From Gemmatimonadaceae bacterium (GTDB lineage Bacteria; Gemmatimonadota; Gemmatimonadetes; Gemmatimonadales; Gemmatimonadaceae), in the NCBI GenBank assembly GCA_025362035.1, contig JANYIN010000082.1:1-35199 (forward strand): a DNA stretch of 35,199 nt. Direction: 5' to 3'. The notes below the pieces were generated by a model. The model worked only from the letters and a program-made list of their open reading frames with translations, was not told the origin of the DNA and did no database searches. Of this stretch, positions 1 to 9,062 are shown in pieces; position 1 is the first letter of the stretch, and every line of letters starts with the position of its first letter. Position numbers and translations under genes: made by a program.

Positions 1-1
1 C

Positions 2-1600
2 GAGAGTGCCTCCCAACGAATGAACCAGGAGCAGTCGCGGGATGCGCTGCGTGAACTTGCGCAATTGCAGCAGAAGATGCGCGAGCAGCTGGAAAAGAGC
101 GCCGAGATTCTCAAGCGTGCCGCGCACGAAGGCGCAATGCAGACACTTGGCGACGAAGCGAAGGAATTGGCGCAGAAGGAGCGCGCACTCGCCGATTCGT
201 CGGCGCATACGGAACCGTCGCAAAGGGCAGCGCACGCGAAGGGTGCCTCCGATCTGGCGGAGCGAACGCAGCGACTTCGTGAAGCGATGGACGAACTCAA
301 GGCTCGGCTGGCGAAGGACAAGGCGGAGGCTGGGGCGTCCAAGACGGACGACGCCGGACAACACGCCGCCAAGTCCGAAACCGACATGCGTATGGCGGCA
401 AGTGAGATGAAGAAGGCAGCGGACAAGAAGGATTCGAAGCCCGGTGCGGAGGGCAAGCCAGGTGCGGAGGGCAAGCCCGGCGCGGAGGGCAAGCCCGGCG
501 CTGACCCGAAGCCGGGCAACCAGAACGGTGAGACCTCGGCGGGCGCAAACGGCGAGGACGGCACCGCAAGCGCGACGAAGCAAGGCGGTGCCAAGCGGGC
601 GCGCGACGCGGCCGCCGAGATGGAACGAGCGGCGAAGTCGATGCAGGACGCGCGCAGCGCGCAGGTCAAGGAATGGAAGCAGGAGTTGACCTCCGAGCTC
701 GACCAGTCGGTGGAAGAGATGATGCAGCTTGCGCGCGAAGAGCGATCGTTGGCGGAACGAGCCAGGGCCGGCGGCTCTCCGGAGGAGCGCAAGAGTGCCC
801 AGAGCGCGGTGGAGCAGGGTGTGGACAAGGCGAGCGAGCGATTGCAAGGTGCCGGCAAGAAGAGCGCGCTGCTTTCGCCGAGTTCCCAGCGCGCGGTGGC
901 AGATGCGAAGGGCAAGGTGTCCCAGGCAACCCAGAGCGTGAGCCAACCGGGTGGCACCGCAACGAGACAGGCGAGCGCGCTCGGTGATGCTGCGGACGCG
1001 CTCACGAAGGCGGCGGCTTCGCTCGCCCGTGACCGCGAGCGCGCCAACAACGCCAACAGTGCATCGGGCTTCAGTGAGATGGTGCAGCAGATGCGGGAGA
1101 TGGCGCAGAAGCAGGGCCAGATCAACGGCCAGGCGCAGAGCCTGATGAACATGCCGAACGGCCAGGCCAGCGCGTCGGGCCAGTCGCTGGCGCGAGCGCT
1201 GGCGCGCCAGCAACGGCAGCTCGCAGATCAACTGGACGATACTGGAGACGCTGCGGGCGGCGAGCGAGCCGCGCAGCTCGCCCGAGAGGCCCGTCAGCTC
1301 GCGGAGGCTCTCGACAACGGACGCCTGGACGGCTCGACGCTCGCGCGGCAGCAGCAGCTGTTCCGGCGGCTGCTCGATGCTGGCAAGTCGCTGGAAAAAG
1401 AGGAACGCGATGACACGGGCAAGCGGGAGGCAAAGTCGGCCACTGGAACCGATGTCTTCGCGCCCGGCGCCAGGACGGATGCCAAGGCCGCGGTTCGCTT
1501 CCAACTTCCAAGCTGGCAAGACCTGAGGGGATTGTCCGCAGACGAACGGCGCGCGATCCTCGATTACTTCACCCGACTGAACAGTGCGGTCGCTCCGTAA
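2..1600 (+). CDS. DUF4175-like Ala/Gln/Lys-rich coiled-coil protein, 5'-truncated
   Basis: The frame is open from base 2 with no stop before the first ATG at 20, so the gene almost certainly begins upstream of the window and only its C-terminal 532 codons are present. The protein is dominated by A, Q, E, K and R in long helical stretches (for example MREQLEKSAEILKRAA near the start, and Q-rich helices in the last third), giving an extended coiled-coil look with no enzymatic motif. Around residues 146-170 there is a collagen-like low-complexity insert. The C-terminus is more globular, with a PSWQDLRGLSADERRAILDYF stretch. The composition and this tail match the long DUF4175 proteins I know from Gemmatimonadota and Alphaproteobacteria, usually membrane proteins of unknown function with an N-terminal membrane part that would lie outside the window. 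The next gene overlaps it by 17 nt, implying one transcript. Family assignment is from memory of composition, not alignment. Confidence 0.6.
   Translation, partial: ESASQRMNQEQSRDALRELAQLQQKMREQLEKSAEILKRAAHEGAMQTLGDEAKELAQKERALADSSAHTEPSQRAAHAKGASDLAERTQRLREAMDELKARLAKDKAEAGASKTDDAGQHAAKSETDMRMAASEMKKAADKKDSKPGAEGKPGAEGKPGAEGKPGADPKPGNQNGETSAGANGEDGTASATKQGGAKRARDAAAEMERAAKSMQDARSAQVKEWKQELTSELDQSVEEMMQLAREERSLAERARAGGSPEERKSAQSAVEQGVDKASERLQGAGKKSALLSPSSQRAVADAKGKVSQATQSVSQPGGTATRQASALGDAADALTKAAASLARDRERANNANSASGFSEMVQQMREMAQKQGQINGQAQSLMNMPNGQASASGQSLARALARQQRQLADQLDDTGDAAGGERAAQLAREARQLAEALDNGRLDGSTLARQQQLFRRLLDAGKSLEKEERDDTGKREAKSATGTDVFAPGARTDAKAAVRFQLPSWQDLRGLSADERRAILDYFTRLNSAVAP
437..508 (+). 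repeat. Four tandem 18-bp units encoding KPGAEG
   Basis: Units start at 437, 455, 473 and 491. Each encodes Lys-Pro-Gly-Ala-Glu-Gly; the last unit diverges to KPGADP. The first three differ only at synonymous positions. The array lies inside the first coding region and adds a flexible collagen-like linker between two coiled-coil parts. In-frame repeats of this kind commonly vary in copy number through slippage. Confidence 0.85.
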
Positions 1601-3302
1601 CGCGCGTGCTCACTGGCGTCGCGCAGCGGTGTTGTTGGCCGTGTGCGCGTGCGGCGGCGCGCGACTCGCCGCGCAGCAGGACGACGAGCGTCCCGAGATC
1701 ATCAAGGCGTTGGAGCTCGAGAACGCTGGCAAGTACAGGGAAGCTGCCGCGCTGTTTCGCACCGCGCTGCAGGCCAGGCCCAGTGCGAACGGCATCCTTG
1801 GGCTGGAACGCGTGTACGCGGAATTGGGGGCGAGCGATTCGCTGCTCGCGCCCCTTCAGACCCTCATCGCGGCGGAGCCCAGGGAAGCGATCTATCGCAC
1901 GGTGCAGCTCCGAACGCTGCAGATCCTGCGTCGGGGCGACGCGCTACGCGACGCATTCGAACAATGGTTACACGCCGTGCCCAGGGACGCGGCGCCATAC
2001 CGCGAGTACGCGCGCATTCTGATCCAGCTCGGTCGGCTGGCCGCGGCCGACAGTGTGGTGTCGCGTGGTCGAGTTGCACTCGGCAGCGTGCACGATCTGG
2101 AATACGAGAACGCGCAACTGCGTGCGGCGATGGGCGAATGGGTGCCAAGTGCGCAGGCGTGGCGACGGGTGCTTACGGACTCGCCGCATCTGGCGATCGC
2201 GGCCGCGTACGCGCTCGCGCCGGCACCTGCCGCGCAGCGAGAGATTGTTCTCGCGACCTTGGCCTCGCCTCCGGCTCAACCGGGCCCCCGGCGCGCGCTC
2301 GCGGAACTCGACTTGAGCTGGGGACGACCCCAGGACGCGTGGGATGCGCTGCGCGTGCTAGCGCCAGATACGAGCGCCGCGACCATGTGGGAGGAGTTCG
2401 GCGATCGCGCCTACAGCGAAGAGCGGTGGTCCCTTGCGCGCGATGCGCTCGTATCGGCCGTTCGCGTGCGGCGCTCATCCCAACTGGCGCTTCGTGCGGC
2501 CACGGCGTCGCTGCGCGCCGGAAATCCCACGGCCGCGGTCGCACTGATTCCGCTCGCCGAATTCGCGAACGATTCCGCGCGTGCCGCGCGCGAATACCTG
2601 CCGCTGCACGTTACTGCGCTCGCCATGTTGGGGCGCGCGCGTGACGCCGATGCGCTCATCGCCAGCTATGATCGGTTCACCACGCCAGTGCAGCGAATGC
2701 GGCTCGCGCAGCTCGTGGCCACGGCGTGGGTACGCGCGGGTGATATGGGACGGGCCCGCGACGCGCTTCGTGCGGCGGGTCCCGACGCGGATTCGAGCGA
2801 GGCGGCCGGATGGCTGGCGCTGTATGAGGGGCACCTGAGCACCGCCCGTTTGCTACTCAGGACGGCCCGCGACCCCAGTCCCGAACTCGCCCTTGCCCTC
2901 GGCATCCTGGCGCGGACGAAGGGCGACAGCGCGCCGCGGCTCGGCGCCGCGTTTCTGTCGTTGTCACGCGGCGACAGCGTGGCGGCGGCGGCAAAGTTCG
3001 CCGACGCGTCCACCTGGCACCCAGAAGTATCGTCCGCACTGCTCCTGGTCGCGGCGCGTCTGCAAGACGCACACGGAACGGATGCGACTCCACTCTGGGC
3101 GCGCATCGTCGCCGATCATCCGGCCACACCGGAGGCGGTCGAGAGCGAGCTCGAATGGGCGCGCGCCCTGCGTAAAAAGGGCGATACCGCCGGCGCCGTG
3201 ACGCACCTGGAGCATCTCATTCTCAGCGCGCCCCAGAGCGCGCTCCTTCCTCAAGCGCGGCGCGAGCTGGAATTGGCGCGCGGCACCGTACCGGCGGGCT
3301 GA
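1584..3302 (+). CDS. Exported TPR-repeat protein
   Basis: This is a 572-residue protein. I chose the GTG at 1584 because it gives an Arg-rich N-region followed by a hydrophobic stretch (RRAAVLLAVCACGGARLAAQ) that looks like a signal peptide, and it overlaps the preceding gene by 17 nt. The mature part starts QQDDERPEIIKALELENAGKYREAAALF, a classic TPR helix pair. Repeated A/L/R-rich helices of about 34 residues then run to the C-terminus, where KKGDTAGAVTHLEHLI is another clear TPR. No catalytic motif is visible. Together with the upstream DUF4175-like protein it probably acts in a periplasmic or envelope assembly. The stop codon overlaps the ATG of the next gene (TGATG), so the three genes are probably translationally coupled. 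The function is unknown beyond scaffolding. Confidence 0.7.
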   Translation: MRSLRNARAHWRRAAVLLAVCACGGARLAAQQDDERPEIIKALELENAGKYREAAALFRTALQARPSANGILGLERVYAELGASDSLLAPLQTLIAAEPREAIYRTVQLRTLQILRRGDALRDAFEQWLHAVPRDAAPYREYARILIQLGRLAAADSVVSRGRVALGSVHDLEYENAQLRAAMGEWVPSAQAWRRVLTDSPHLAIAAAYALAPAPAAQREIVLATLASPPAQPGPRRALAELDLSWGRPQDAWDALRVLAPDTSAATMWEEFGDRAYSEERWSLARDALVSAVRVRRSSQLALRAATASLRAGNPTAAVALIPLAEFANDSARAAREYLPLHVTALAMLGRARDADALIASYDRFTTPVQRMRLAQLVATAWVRAGDMGRARDALRAAGPDADSSEAAGWLALYEGHLSTARLLLRTARDPSPELALALGILARTKGDSAPRLGAAFLSLSRGDSVAAAAKFADASTWHPEVSSALLLVAARLQDAHGTDATPLWARIVADHPATPEAVESELEWARALRKKGDTAGAVTHLEHLILSAPQSALLPQARRELELARGTVPAG

Positions 3303-4579
3303 TGCACGCGACACGGTTCATCCGGCGCACGGGCTTGTGCGCATTGCTGGTCGTGCTTCGACCGTGTGGCGCGCAGGCCCAGCGGCTCCTCGTTCCCATG
3401 GACGACGGCCAAACGAATCATCTCAAGGCCTATGGCCTCACCTACAACGCCATGCGGACTGGCTCGCAGGCGGAGTGGCTCCTCAACTATCGCGGCGGGT
3501 CGTTCCTGCTGCCAGATGCACCCGAGATACGGCGCCGTGCGGCGCTGGATGGGATTTCGACCGAACCCGTGAGCGATGCCCAGCTCTCTTCCATTCGCCG
3601 CGAAATGACGAATGGCAACATGGAGAGTGTGCCACTCGAGAAGGCGCCGCGCATTGCCGTGTATACGCCGCCTGAAGCGTCGCCGTGGGATGACGCGGTA
3701 ACGCTTGCGCTCAAGTACGCGGGCATCGAATTCACGCCGCTGTACGACGAACAGGTCGAGAACGGCGACCTGTCGAAATTCGACTGGATTCACTTGCACC
3801 ACGAGGACTTCACGGGGCAATTCAACAAGTTCCATCTGGGCTACCGCGACGCGCCCTGGTTTCGCGAGCTCGTGAAGACAAACGCGGCGTCGGCGAAGAA
3901 GCTCGGTTTCAGCAGTGTGCCGGCGCTCAAGAAGGATGTGGCAGAGCGCATTCGCGCCTTTGTGGAACGAGGGGGATTTCTCTTCGCCATGTGTGGCGCC
4001 ACGGAAACGCTCGAGCTGGCGATCGCGGGACAGAACGTGGACATCGCGGGAGAATTTGCAGACGGTTCGCCGATGGACCCGGACGCCGACGCGCGCATGC
4101 AATGGAAGCGGACGCCGGCGTTCAAGGATGCCCATCTGGAGCATTCGCCGTTCGTGAACTCCATGAGCGACATCGACGGGCATCAGGTCAACGTGCCCGG
4201 ACGGCGCCAACCGCTCGGGACGTTCACGCTGTTCAATTTCTCCGCGAAGTACGATCCCGTGCCGAGCATGCTCGTGCAGAACCATCGCAGCGTGCTGAAC
4301 GACTTCTATGGCGTGACGACGAGCTTTACCAAGGCGACGCTGAAGTCAGGTGACGTCGTGCTCGCTACCGAAGAGGGCGCGCCCTGGGTGAAGTACATCC
4401 ACGGCGACTACGGTAAGGGCACTTGGACCTACCTGGGCGGTCACGACCCGGAAGATCCACAGCACGCCATCGGCAACCCGTCCACAGATCTTTCCCTCCA
4501 CAAGGGCAGTCCGGGGTATCGACTCATCCTGAACAACGTGTTGTTCCCTGCGGCCAAGAAGAAGCCGCTGAAGACCTAG
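3302..4579 (+). CDS. Exported protein of a family often labelled asparagine synthetase B-like
   Basis: This is a 425-residue protein with a signal peptide (RRTGLCALLVVLRPCGAQAQ). The mature N-terminus reads RLLVPMDDGQTNHLKAYGLTY, a conserved opening that I associate with a Bacteroidota/Gemmatimonadota family that databases label asparagine synthetase B. I see neither an N-terminal nucleophile Cys glutaminase nor the SGGxDS ATP-pyrophosphatase motif, so that name is doubtful. Residues about 115-330 look like a ThuA/glutamine-amidotransferase-like fold: IAVYTPPEASPWDDAV, then FDWIHLHHEDFTGQF, then RGGFLFAMCGATETLELA, where a Cys sits at a nucleophile-elbow-like position. The C-terminal part (GKGTWTYLGGHDPEDP) resembles the GGHDPE-type closing motif of such folds. 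It starts 1 nt inside the upstream stop, so it belongs to the same operon. The role is probably periplasmic; the substrate is unknown. Confidence 0.55.
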   Translation: MHATRFIRRTGLCALLVVLRPCGAQAQRLLVPMDDGQTNHLKAYGLTYNAMRTGSQAEWLLNYRGGSFLLPDAPEIRRRAALDGISTEPVSDAQLSSIRREMTNGNMESVPLEKAPRIAVYTPPEASPWDDAVTLALKYAGIEFTPLYDEQVENGDLSKFDWIHLHHEDFTGQFNKFHLGYRDAPWFRELVKTNAASAKKLGFSSVPALKKDVAERIRAFVERGGFLFAMCGATETLELAIAGQNVDIAGEFADGSPMDPDADARMQWKRTPAFKDAHLEHSPFVNSMSDIDGHQVNVPGRRQPLGTFTLFNFSAKYDPVPSMLVQNHRSVLNDFYGVTTSFTKATLKSGDVVLATEEGAPWVKYIHGDYGKGTWTYLGGHDPEDPQHAIGNPSTDLSLHKGSPGYRLILNNVLFPAAKKKPLKT

Positions 4580-4631
4580 AGGGAGCAGGCGACCCCGATC
4601 GGCAACGGGCCGCTGCTGGAGCCGAATCTTG

Positions 4632-7199
4632 ATGCACCCGGCCCTCACCTTCGGCTTATCTTCAGGGGTGCCCCGTCCCGCTCCCAAGCCCCCGAGCACC
4701 AAGCGTCTCTCCGCCGCCGCGTCGGCGGCGATGCGCGCGGCTATTCGCCTGGCCGGCGGCCGCGAGGTGTGTTTCGTGTGCGGCCTGGATGACCAGGGAG
4801 TGGTGCTCACGGCTCGCGTCGCCGCGCGAGGCGACGTCTCGAGTGTGCTGGCGCTGCCGGGATTTGCGCGACGCGGTGAGATGCTGCTGCACAATCATCC
4901 GTCAGGGCTGCTGGAACCCTCCGGCCCGGACTATGACGTGGCGGCGCGCATGCACGACGACGGGATTGGCTTCGGAATCATCGACAATGAAGCCGCGCTG
5001 CTGTACGTCGTGGTCGAAGTGCCGCGCACCGACACCAAGGTCAGACTCGACCCCGTGTCCGTCGCCCGAGACCTCGGTCCCGACGGCGCGATCGCGCTGA
5101 CGCACGCGCGGTACGAGGATCGGAAGAGTCAGCGAGACATGGCCGCCGCGATTGCGCGCGTCTACAACGAAGGTGGGGTCGGCCTTCTCGAAGCGGGCAC
5201 TGGCGTCGGCAAGTCACTCGGCTATCTCGTTCCCGCGTTGCGGTGGGCTGCCGCAAACGGCGAACGCACCATCGTTTCGACGAACACGATCAATTTGCAG
5301 GAGCAGCTCGTCGGGAAGGATCTTCCGTTCCTGTCGCGCGCGCTGAGTGGCCAGAAGGTGCGCTTCGCGTTGCTCAAGGGTTGGCGCAACTATCTCTGCC
5401 TGATGCGGCTCGAGCAGGCGCGCGGGGGAGCGGCTCAGCTTTTCGAGCAGGAGGTCGCCACCGAAATCGCTGCGCTCGTCGCGTGGTCCGAGCGCACGTC
5501 GGACGGCTCGCTGGCCGACCTGCCGACGCCACCCAGCCCGGACGCATGGGACGAAGTCGCGGCCGAACCGGACGTCTGCACGCGCGTGCAGTGCGCGCAC
5601 TTCTCGAACTGCTTCGTGTTCAAGGCGCGACGTGCTGCCGCGGAGGCCGACGTGATCGTCGTGAACCACCATCTGCTCCTGGCCGACCTTGCCGTGCGTC
5701 GCGCGGCGCAGAACTGGGATGATGCGGCGGTACTACCCGCATATGGCCGTCTGGTCGTGGACGAAGGACATCACCTGGAGGATGCCGCGGCCGCCCACCT
5801 CGGAACGACGGTCACTCGTCGCGGGCTACAGCGGCTGGTCAATCGGCTCGACCGCCGCGGCAAGGGGTTGCTGCCCCTGCTGGCGGCGCGACTCTCGGCC
5901 AGCAAGGATCTCCTGAGCGCGGCGAGTCTCGATCTGGTCGAGGAACGGCTTGCCAGGGCCGTGCATGGGCTCCGGGACAAGTCAGGCGTTCTCTTCGATC
6001 TGCTGGACATGTTCCTCCAACGCGCCGGACTGCCCATGGTGCGATTGACGCAGGAATTCGCGTCCGATCCCATCTGGCGAGCGGGCCTGTCGCTTGCCCT
6101 CGAGGACACGCTGGGGCAGATCGAGTTCCTTGCCGAGGGCTTGCGCCTGGTTCGTGAGCGCATCGAGGGCAGCAGCGCGCTGGACGAGGCACTCGCACCG
6201 CTGCTCAACGAGGTGCGGTCCGTGACCCGTCGTCTGCAGGTTGCCGGCGACGGACTCCGTCGAGCGCTATCACCGCCTCCGGATGACGACAGCGTGCGGT
6301 GGATCGAAGTGCGCGGACGCGAGAAGTCGGTGGCCGTTGCGAGCGTACCGCTGGATCTGGCGCCGATTCTTCGGGACGATCTGTTCAACCGCCTCGACAG
6401 TACCATCGTCACGAGTGCGACGCTCACGGCATCGTCCGGTATTGCAGAGGATGCAGGGCGGTTCGAGTTTCTCGCGGCGCGTCTCGGACTGGACAATGAA
6501 GAACTCCGTCCAGTGACCGCGGTCTTTCCGTCGCCGTTCGACTACGCGGAGCAGTCGCTGCTGGCAATTCCTTCCGACGCACCGGCACCCAACATCGACG
6601 CGGATGCCCATCGCCGGGCCATTACGAGGATTGTCCTCGACGTGGCAGCGTCATCGGATGGCGGGCTCTTCGTGCTGTTCACCAGCCATCGCGAGGTCCG
6701 TCAACTGGCGGTGGAACTTCGCGCGCGTGGCGTGGAGCGACGATGGCCGCTGCTCGTGCACGGGGACGAAAGCCGCGACATGTTGCTCGACCGCTTTCGT
6801 AAGTCGGGGCAGGCCGTTCTGCTCGGGACGGCATCGTTCTGGGAGGGCGTAGACGTCCCGGGCGATGCGCTGCGCGGGCTCGTCATCGCCAAGCTGCCGT
6901 TTCGCGTGCCGTCCGAGCCGATCACGGCAGCGCATTGCGAAGCGATCGTGGCGCGTGGCGGCGATCCATTTGCCGAATACATGTTGCCGCACGCCTCGCT
7001 CCGGCTCAAGCAGGGATTCGGCCGCCTCATTCGATCCGGCACCGATCGCGGCGTCGTGGTGATCGGCGATTCAAGGATTGTTACCAAGCGGTATGGACGA
7101 GGTCTCCTGGAAGCGCTACCGCCCGCGAAGAGGGCCATAGGCGCGTGGTCCGATCTTTCGACGGAAATACGCGAGTTTTTTCGAACGAGCGCGCGGTGA
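4632..7199 (+). CDS. dinG: DinG/XPD-family helicase with N-terminal RadC/JAB-like domain
   Basis: This is an 855-residue protein from the ATG at 4632 (an in-frame TTG lies one codon upstream). Residues about 28-130 are RadC-like: a REVCFVCGLDDQG strand with a Glu, then LLHNHPSG at 86-93 and an Asp at 101 (PSGPD), the E...HxH...D metal-binding order of JAB/JAMM domains. The rest is a DinG/XPD superfamily 2 helicase: Walker A EAGTGVGKS near 188-196, Cys in NYLCLMRLEQ plus CTRVQCAHFSNC that together supply four [4Fe-4S] cysteines, NHHLLLADL, a DEAH-box variant VVDEGHHLED, motif V/VI regions GTASFWEGVDVPG and QGFGRLIRS. DinG enzymes unwind 5'-tailed DNA, R-loops and G-quadruplexes in repair. Some DinG proteins carry an N-terminal exonuclease domain instead; a JAB domain is unusual. 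It follows an intergenic gap of about 50 nt. Confidence 0.88.
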   Translation: MHPALTFGLSSGVPRPAPKPPSTKRLSAAASAAMRAAIRLAGGREVCFVCGLDDQGVVLTARVAARGDVSSVLALPGFARRGEMLLHNHPSGLLEPSGPDYDVAARMHDDGIGFGIIDNEAALLYVVVEVPRTDTKVRLDPVSVARDLGPDGAIALTHARYEDRKSQRDMAAAIARVYNEGGVGLLEAGTGVGKSLGYLVPALRWAAANGERTIVSTNTINLQEQLVGKDLPFLSRALSGQKVRFALLKGWRNYLCLMRLEQARGGAAQLFEQEVATEIAALVAWSERTSDGSLADLPTPPSPDAWDEVAAEPDVCTRVQCAHFSNCFVFKARRAAAEADVIVVNHHLLLADLAVRRAAQNWDDAAVLPAYGRLVVDEGHHLEDAAAAHLGTTVTRRGLQRLVNRLDRRGKGLLPLLAARLSASKDLLSAASLDLVEERLARAVHGLRDKSGVLFDLLDMFLQRAGLPMVRLTQEFASDPIWRAGLSLALEDTLGQIEFLAEGLRLVRERIEGSSALDEALAPLLNEVRSVTRRLQVAGDGLRRALSPPPDDDSVRWIEVRGREKSVAVASVPLDLAPILRDDLFNRLDSTIVTSATLTASSGIAEDAGRFEFLAARLGLDNEELRPVTAVFPSPFDYAEQSLLAIPSDAPAPNIDADAHRRAITRIVLDVAASSDGGLFVLFTSHREVRQLAVELRARGVERRWPLLVHGDESRDMLLDRFRKSGQAVLLGTASFWEGVDVPGDALRGLVIAKLPFRVPSEPITAAHCEAIVARGGDPFAEYMLPHASLRLKQGFGRLIRSGTDRGVVVIGDSRIVTKRYGRGLLEALPPAKRAIGAWSDLSTEIREFFRTSAR

Positions 7200-7257
7200 A
7201 GGAGGGCCCGTCGGTGCCTCGACGCCGGTGTGTCGCTGTTTCAGGTTAGCTTTCGGA

Positions 7258-7878
7258 ATGCCCATGCTTCGTCCCTCCAAAATCGTTTGCGTCGGGCGGA
7301 ACTATGCCGCGCACGCCAAGGAGCTCGGCAACGAAGTTCCAAAGCAACCGCTCATATTCCTCAAACCGCCATCGAGCATCATTCGCGGCGGAGCATCCAT
7401 CCGCATCCCAACGGTGTCGAAGCAGGTGGAGTATGAAGGGGAGATAGGAGTTGTGGTGTCCAGACAGTTGCGGCGGGCGACTTCCGGTCAGTCGCGAACC
7501 GCAATTGGCGGCATCTTTGCGGCCAACGACGTGACCGCCCGCGATCTCCAGAAGTCCGATGGTCAGTGGACGCGCGCCAAGGGATTCGACACGTTCTGCG
7601 CGGTAGGTGAAGTTGGCGAAGTACCAGCCGACTTGTCGTCTTTGACCATCACCACCCGGCTGAACGGTGAGGTGCGGCAATCGGGCCGGGCGAAGGACAT
7701 GGTGTTCGACATTCCATCGCTGCTGTCCTACATCTCGGGGATCATGACGCTGGAGGTTGGCGATCTCGTGCTCACGGGGACGCCGGACGGTGTAGGGACC
7801 CTCGCTGCCGGCGACGTGGTAGAAGTGGAGATCGCGGGCGTGAGCCAAGTCAACAACCCTGTTTCCTTCGACGAATAG
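7258..7878 (+). CDS. Fumarylacetoacetate hydrolase family protein
   Basis: This is a 206-residue single-domain FAH-family enzyme. The start MPMLRPSKIVCVGRNYAAHA at 7258 fits the family's usual N-terminus; an upstream GTG at 7228 adds ten residues of no family character. Metal-ligand acids are present as EYEGEIGVV (E60, E62) and NDVTARDLQ (D91), followed by KGFDTFCAVGE and the closing LTGTPDGVG motif. Members cleave or decarboxylate beta-diketo and related acids (acylpyruvate hydrolase, oxaloacetate decarboxylase, 2-hydroxyhepta-2,4-diene-1,7-dioate isomerase). The short length and the GRNYxxHAKE start favour the acylpyruvase/oxaloacetate decarboxylase (FAHD1/YcgM-like) branch. Its stop overlaps the GTG of the aminotransferase gene, so the two are probably co-expressed. 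The exact substrate cannot be read from sequence. Confidence 0.88.
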   Translation: MPMLRPSKIVCVGRNYAAHAKELGNEVPKQPLIFLKPPSSIIRGGASIRIPTVSKQVEYEGEIGVVVSRQLRRATSGQSRTAIGGIFAANDVTARDLQKSDGQWTRAKGFDTFCAVGEVGEVPADLSSLTITTRLNGEVRQSGRAKDMVFDIPSLLSYISGIMTLEVGDLVLTGTPDGVGTLAAGDVVEVEIAGVSQVNNPVSFDE

Positions 7879-9062
7879 TGCCTTCGCTCGCCAGACAGTT
7901 CTCCCTCCTGCCCGACTATCCTCTCGCCACGATTCCGCAGAGGAAGCGGGAACTGCTGGAGCGCGGCGTTGACGTGATCGACCTGGGCGCCGGCGATGCC
8001 GACCTCGCTCCGCCCGAGGAAGCGCTGACGCGGATGCGCTCCGCCACGATGGAACCGCACATGAGCCGCTACGGATTCGGCATGGGCTACGTGCCGTATC
8101 GTGAGGCGGTGAGCGCATTCATGCACAAGCGTTTCGGCGTGCAGTGCGATCCGATGAGCGAGGTGGTGCCGCTCCTCGGATCGAAAGAAGGAATCTCGCA
8201 CCTCGCGTTCGCATACATGGAACCAGGTGCCGCGGCGATCATTCCGGAGCCTGGGTACAATGCGTATCAGGGCGGCACATTGCTGGCGGGCGGCGAGGCG
8301 TACCGATACCCATTGCGACCGCGCACCAAGTTTCTCGTCGAACTCGACGAGATTCCCTCGCACGTGCTCGATCGTGCTCGCCTGTTGTACCTGAACTATC
8401 CGAACAACCCCACCGGGGCGGTGGCTCCGCGCGAGTACCTCGAGCGCGTGGTGCAAACGTGCAGGGAGCGCGACATTCTGCTCGTCTACGACAATGCGTA
8501 CTCGGAGATGTCGTTCGACGGATACGTGCCGCCGAGCATTTTCGAAGTGGACGGGGCGCGCGACGTCGCCGTGGAATTTCACTCCGTGTCCAAGACGTAT
8601 AACATGACGGGCTGGCGGTGCGGGTGGGCCGTTGCCCGTCCCGACGTCGCCCGCGCGCTGGCCAAGGTGAAGTCCTTCGTCGATACGGGACAGTTCATGG
8701 CCATTCAGTCAGCGGCCGTGGCGGCGCTCGAGAGCCACGCGACGTTTGTGCCCAGGAACGTCGCAATCTTCAAGGAACGCCGCGACGCCGCCGTGAGTGC
8801 GTTCCGTGCCGCAGGCTTCGCGTGTGAAGTGCCGCTGGCCACCATGTACCTGTGGATCAAGCTGCCCGACGCCATCCTGTCGGCGGAGTTCGCTGAACGT
8901 CTCCTGGAGGACGCGGGTGTGGTGGTCATGGCGGGCTCCGCATTCGGGACTGGCGGCGAAGGCTTCTTCCGGATCTCGTTCATCACGTCCCCCGCACGGA
9001 TTGCGGAGGCTGCCGCACGCGCGGGACGCGTACTCACCGCCATGCTGGTGGGTGCGACGTGA
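7878..9062 (+). CDS. Class I/II aminotransferase, LL-diaminopimelate aminotransferase-like
   Basis: This is a 394-residue PLP-dependent fold-type I enzyme. The GTG at 7878 overlaps the preceding TAG. Visible motifs: DLGAGDADLAPP (substrate loop), YGFGMGYVPYREAVS, GSKEGISHLAFAYMEPG, YPNNPTGAV at 174-182 (PLP-contacting Asn), VYDNAYSEMSFDG (Asp to the pyridine N) and SVSKTYNMTGWR with the Schiff-base Lys at about 239. The SKTYNMTGWRCGW signature and the GSKEGI and PGY motifs are typical of the DapL / alanine-type group that converts tetrahydrodipicolinate to LL-diaminopimelate for lysine and peptidoglycan synthesis. A related glutamate-pyruvate or aspartate aminotransferase role remains possible, so I leave the symbol blank. 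The last four bases overlap the GTG of the next gene. Confidence 0.88.
   Translation: MPSLARQFSLLPDYPLATIPQRKRELLERGVDVIDLGAGDADLAPPEEALTRMRSATMEPHMSRYGFGMGYVPYREAVSAFMHKRFGVQCDPMSEVVPLLGSKEGISHLAFAYMEPGAAAIIPEPGYNAYQGGTLLAGGEAYRYPLRPRTKFLVELDEIPSHVLDRARLLYLNYPNNPTGAVAPREYLERVVQTCRERDILLVYDNAYSEMSFDGYVPPSIFEVDGARDVAVEFHSVSKTYNMTGWRCGWAVARPDVARALAKVKSFVDTGQFMAIQSAAVAALESHATFVPRNVAIFKERRDAAVSAFRAAGFACEVPLATMYLWIKLPDAILSAEFAERLLEDAGVVVMAGSAFGTGGEGFFRISFITSPARIAEAAARAGRVLTAMLVGAT

Noticed and set aside
3251..4285. 344-codon minus-strand open frame
   Set aside because: Opposite the exported protein gene, which has a signal peptide and overlapping operon junctions; the minus frame is Arg/His-rich and motif-free.
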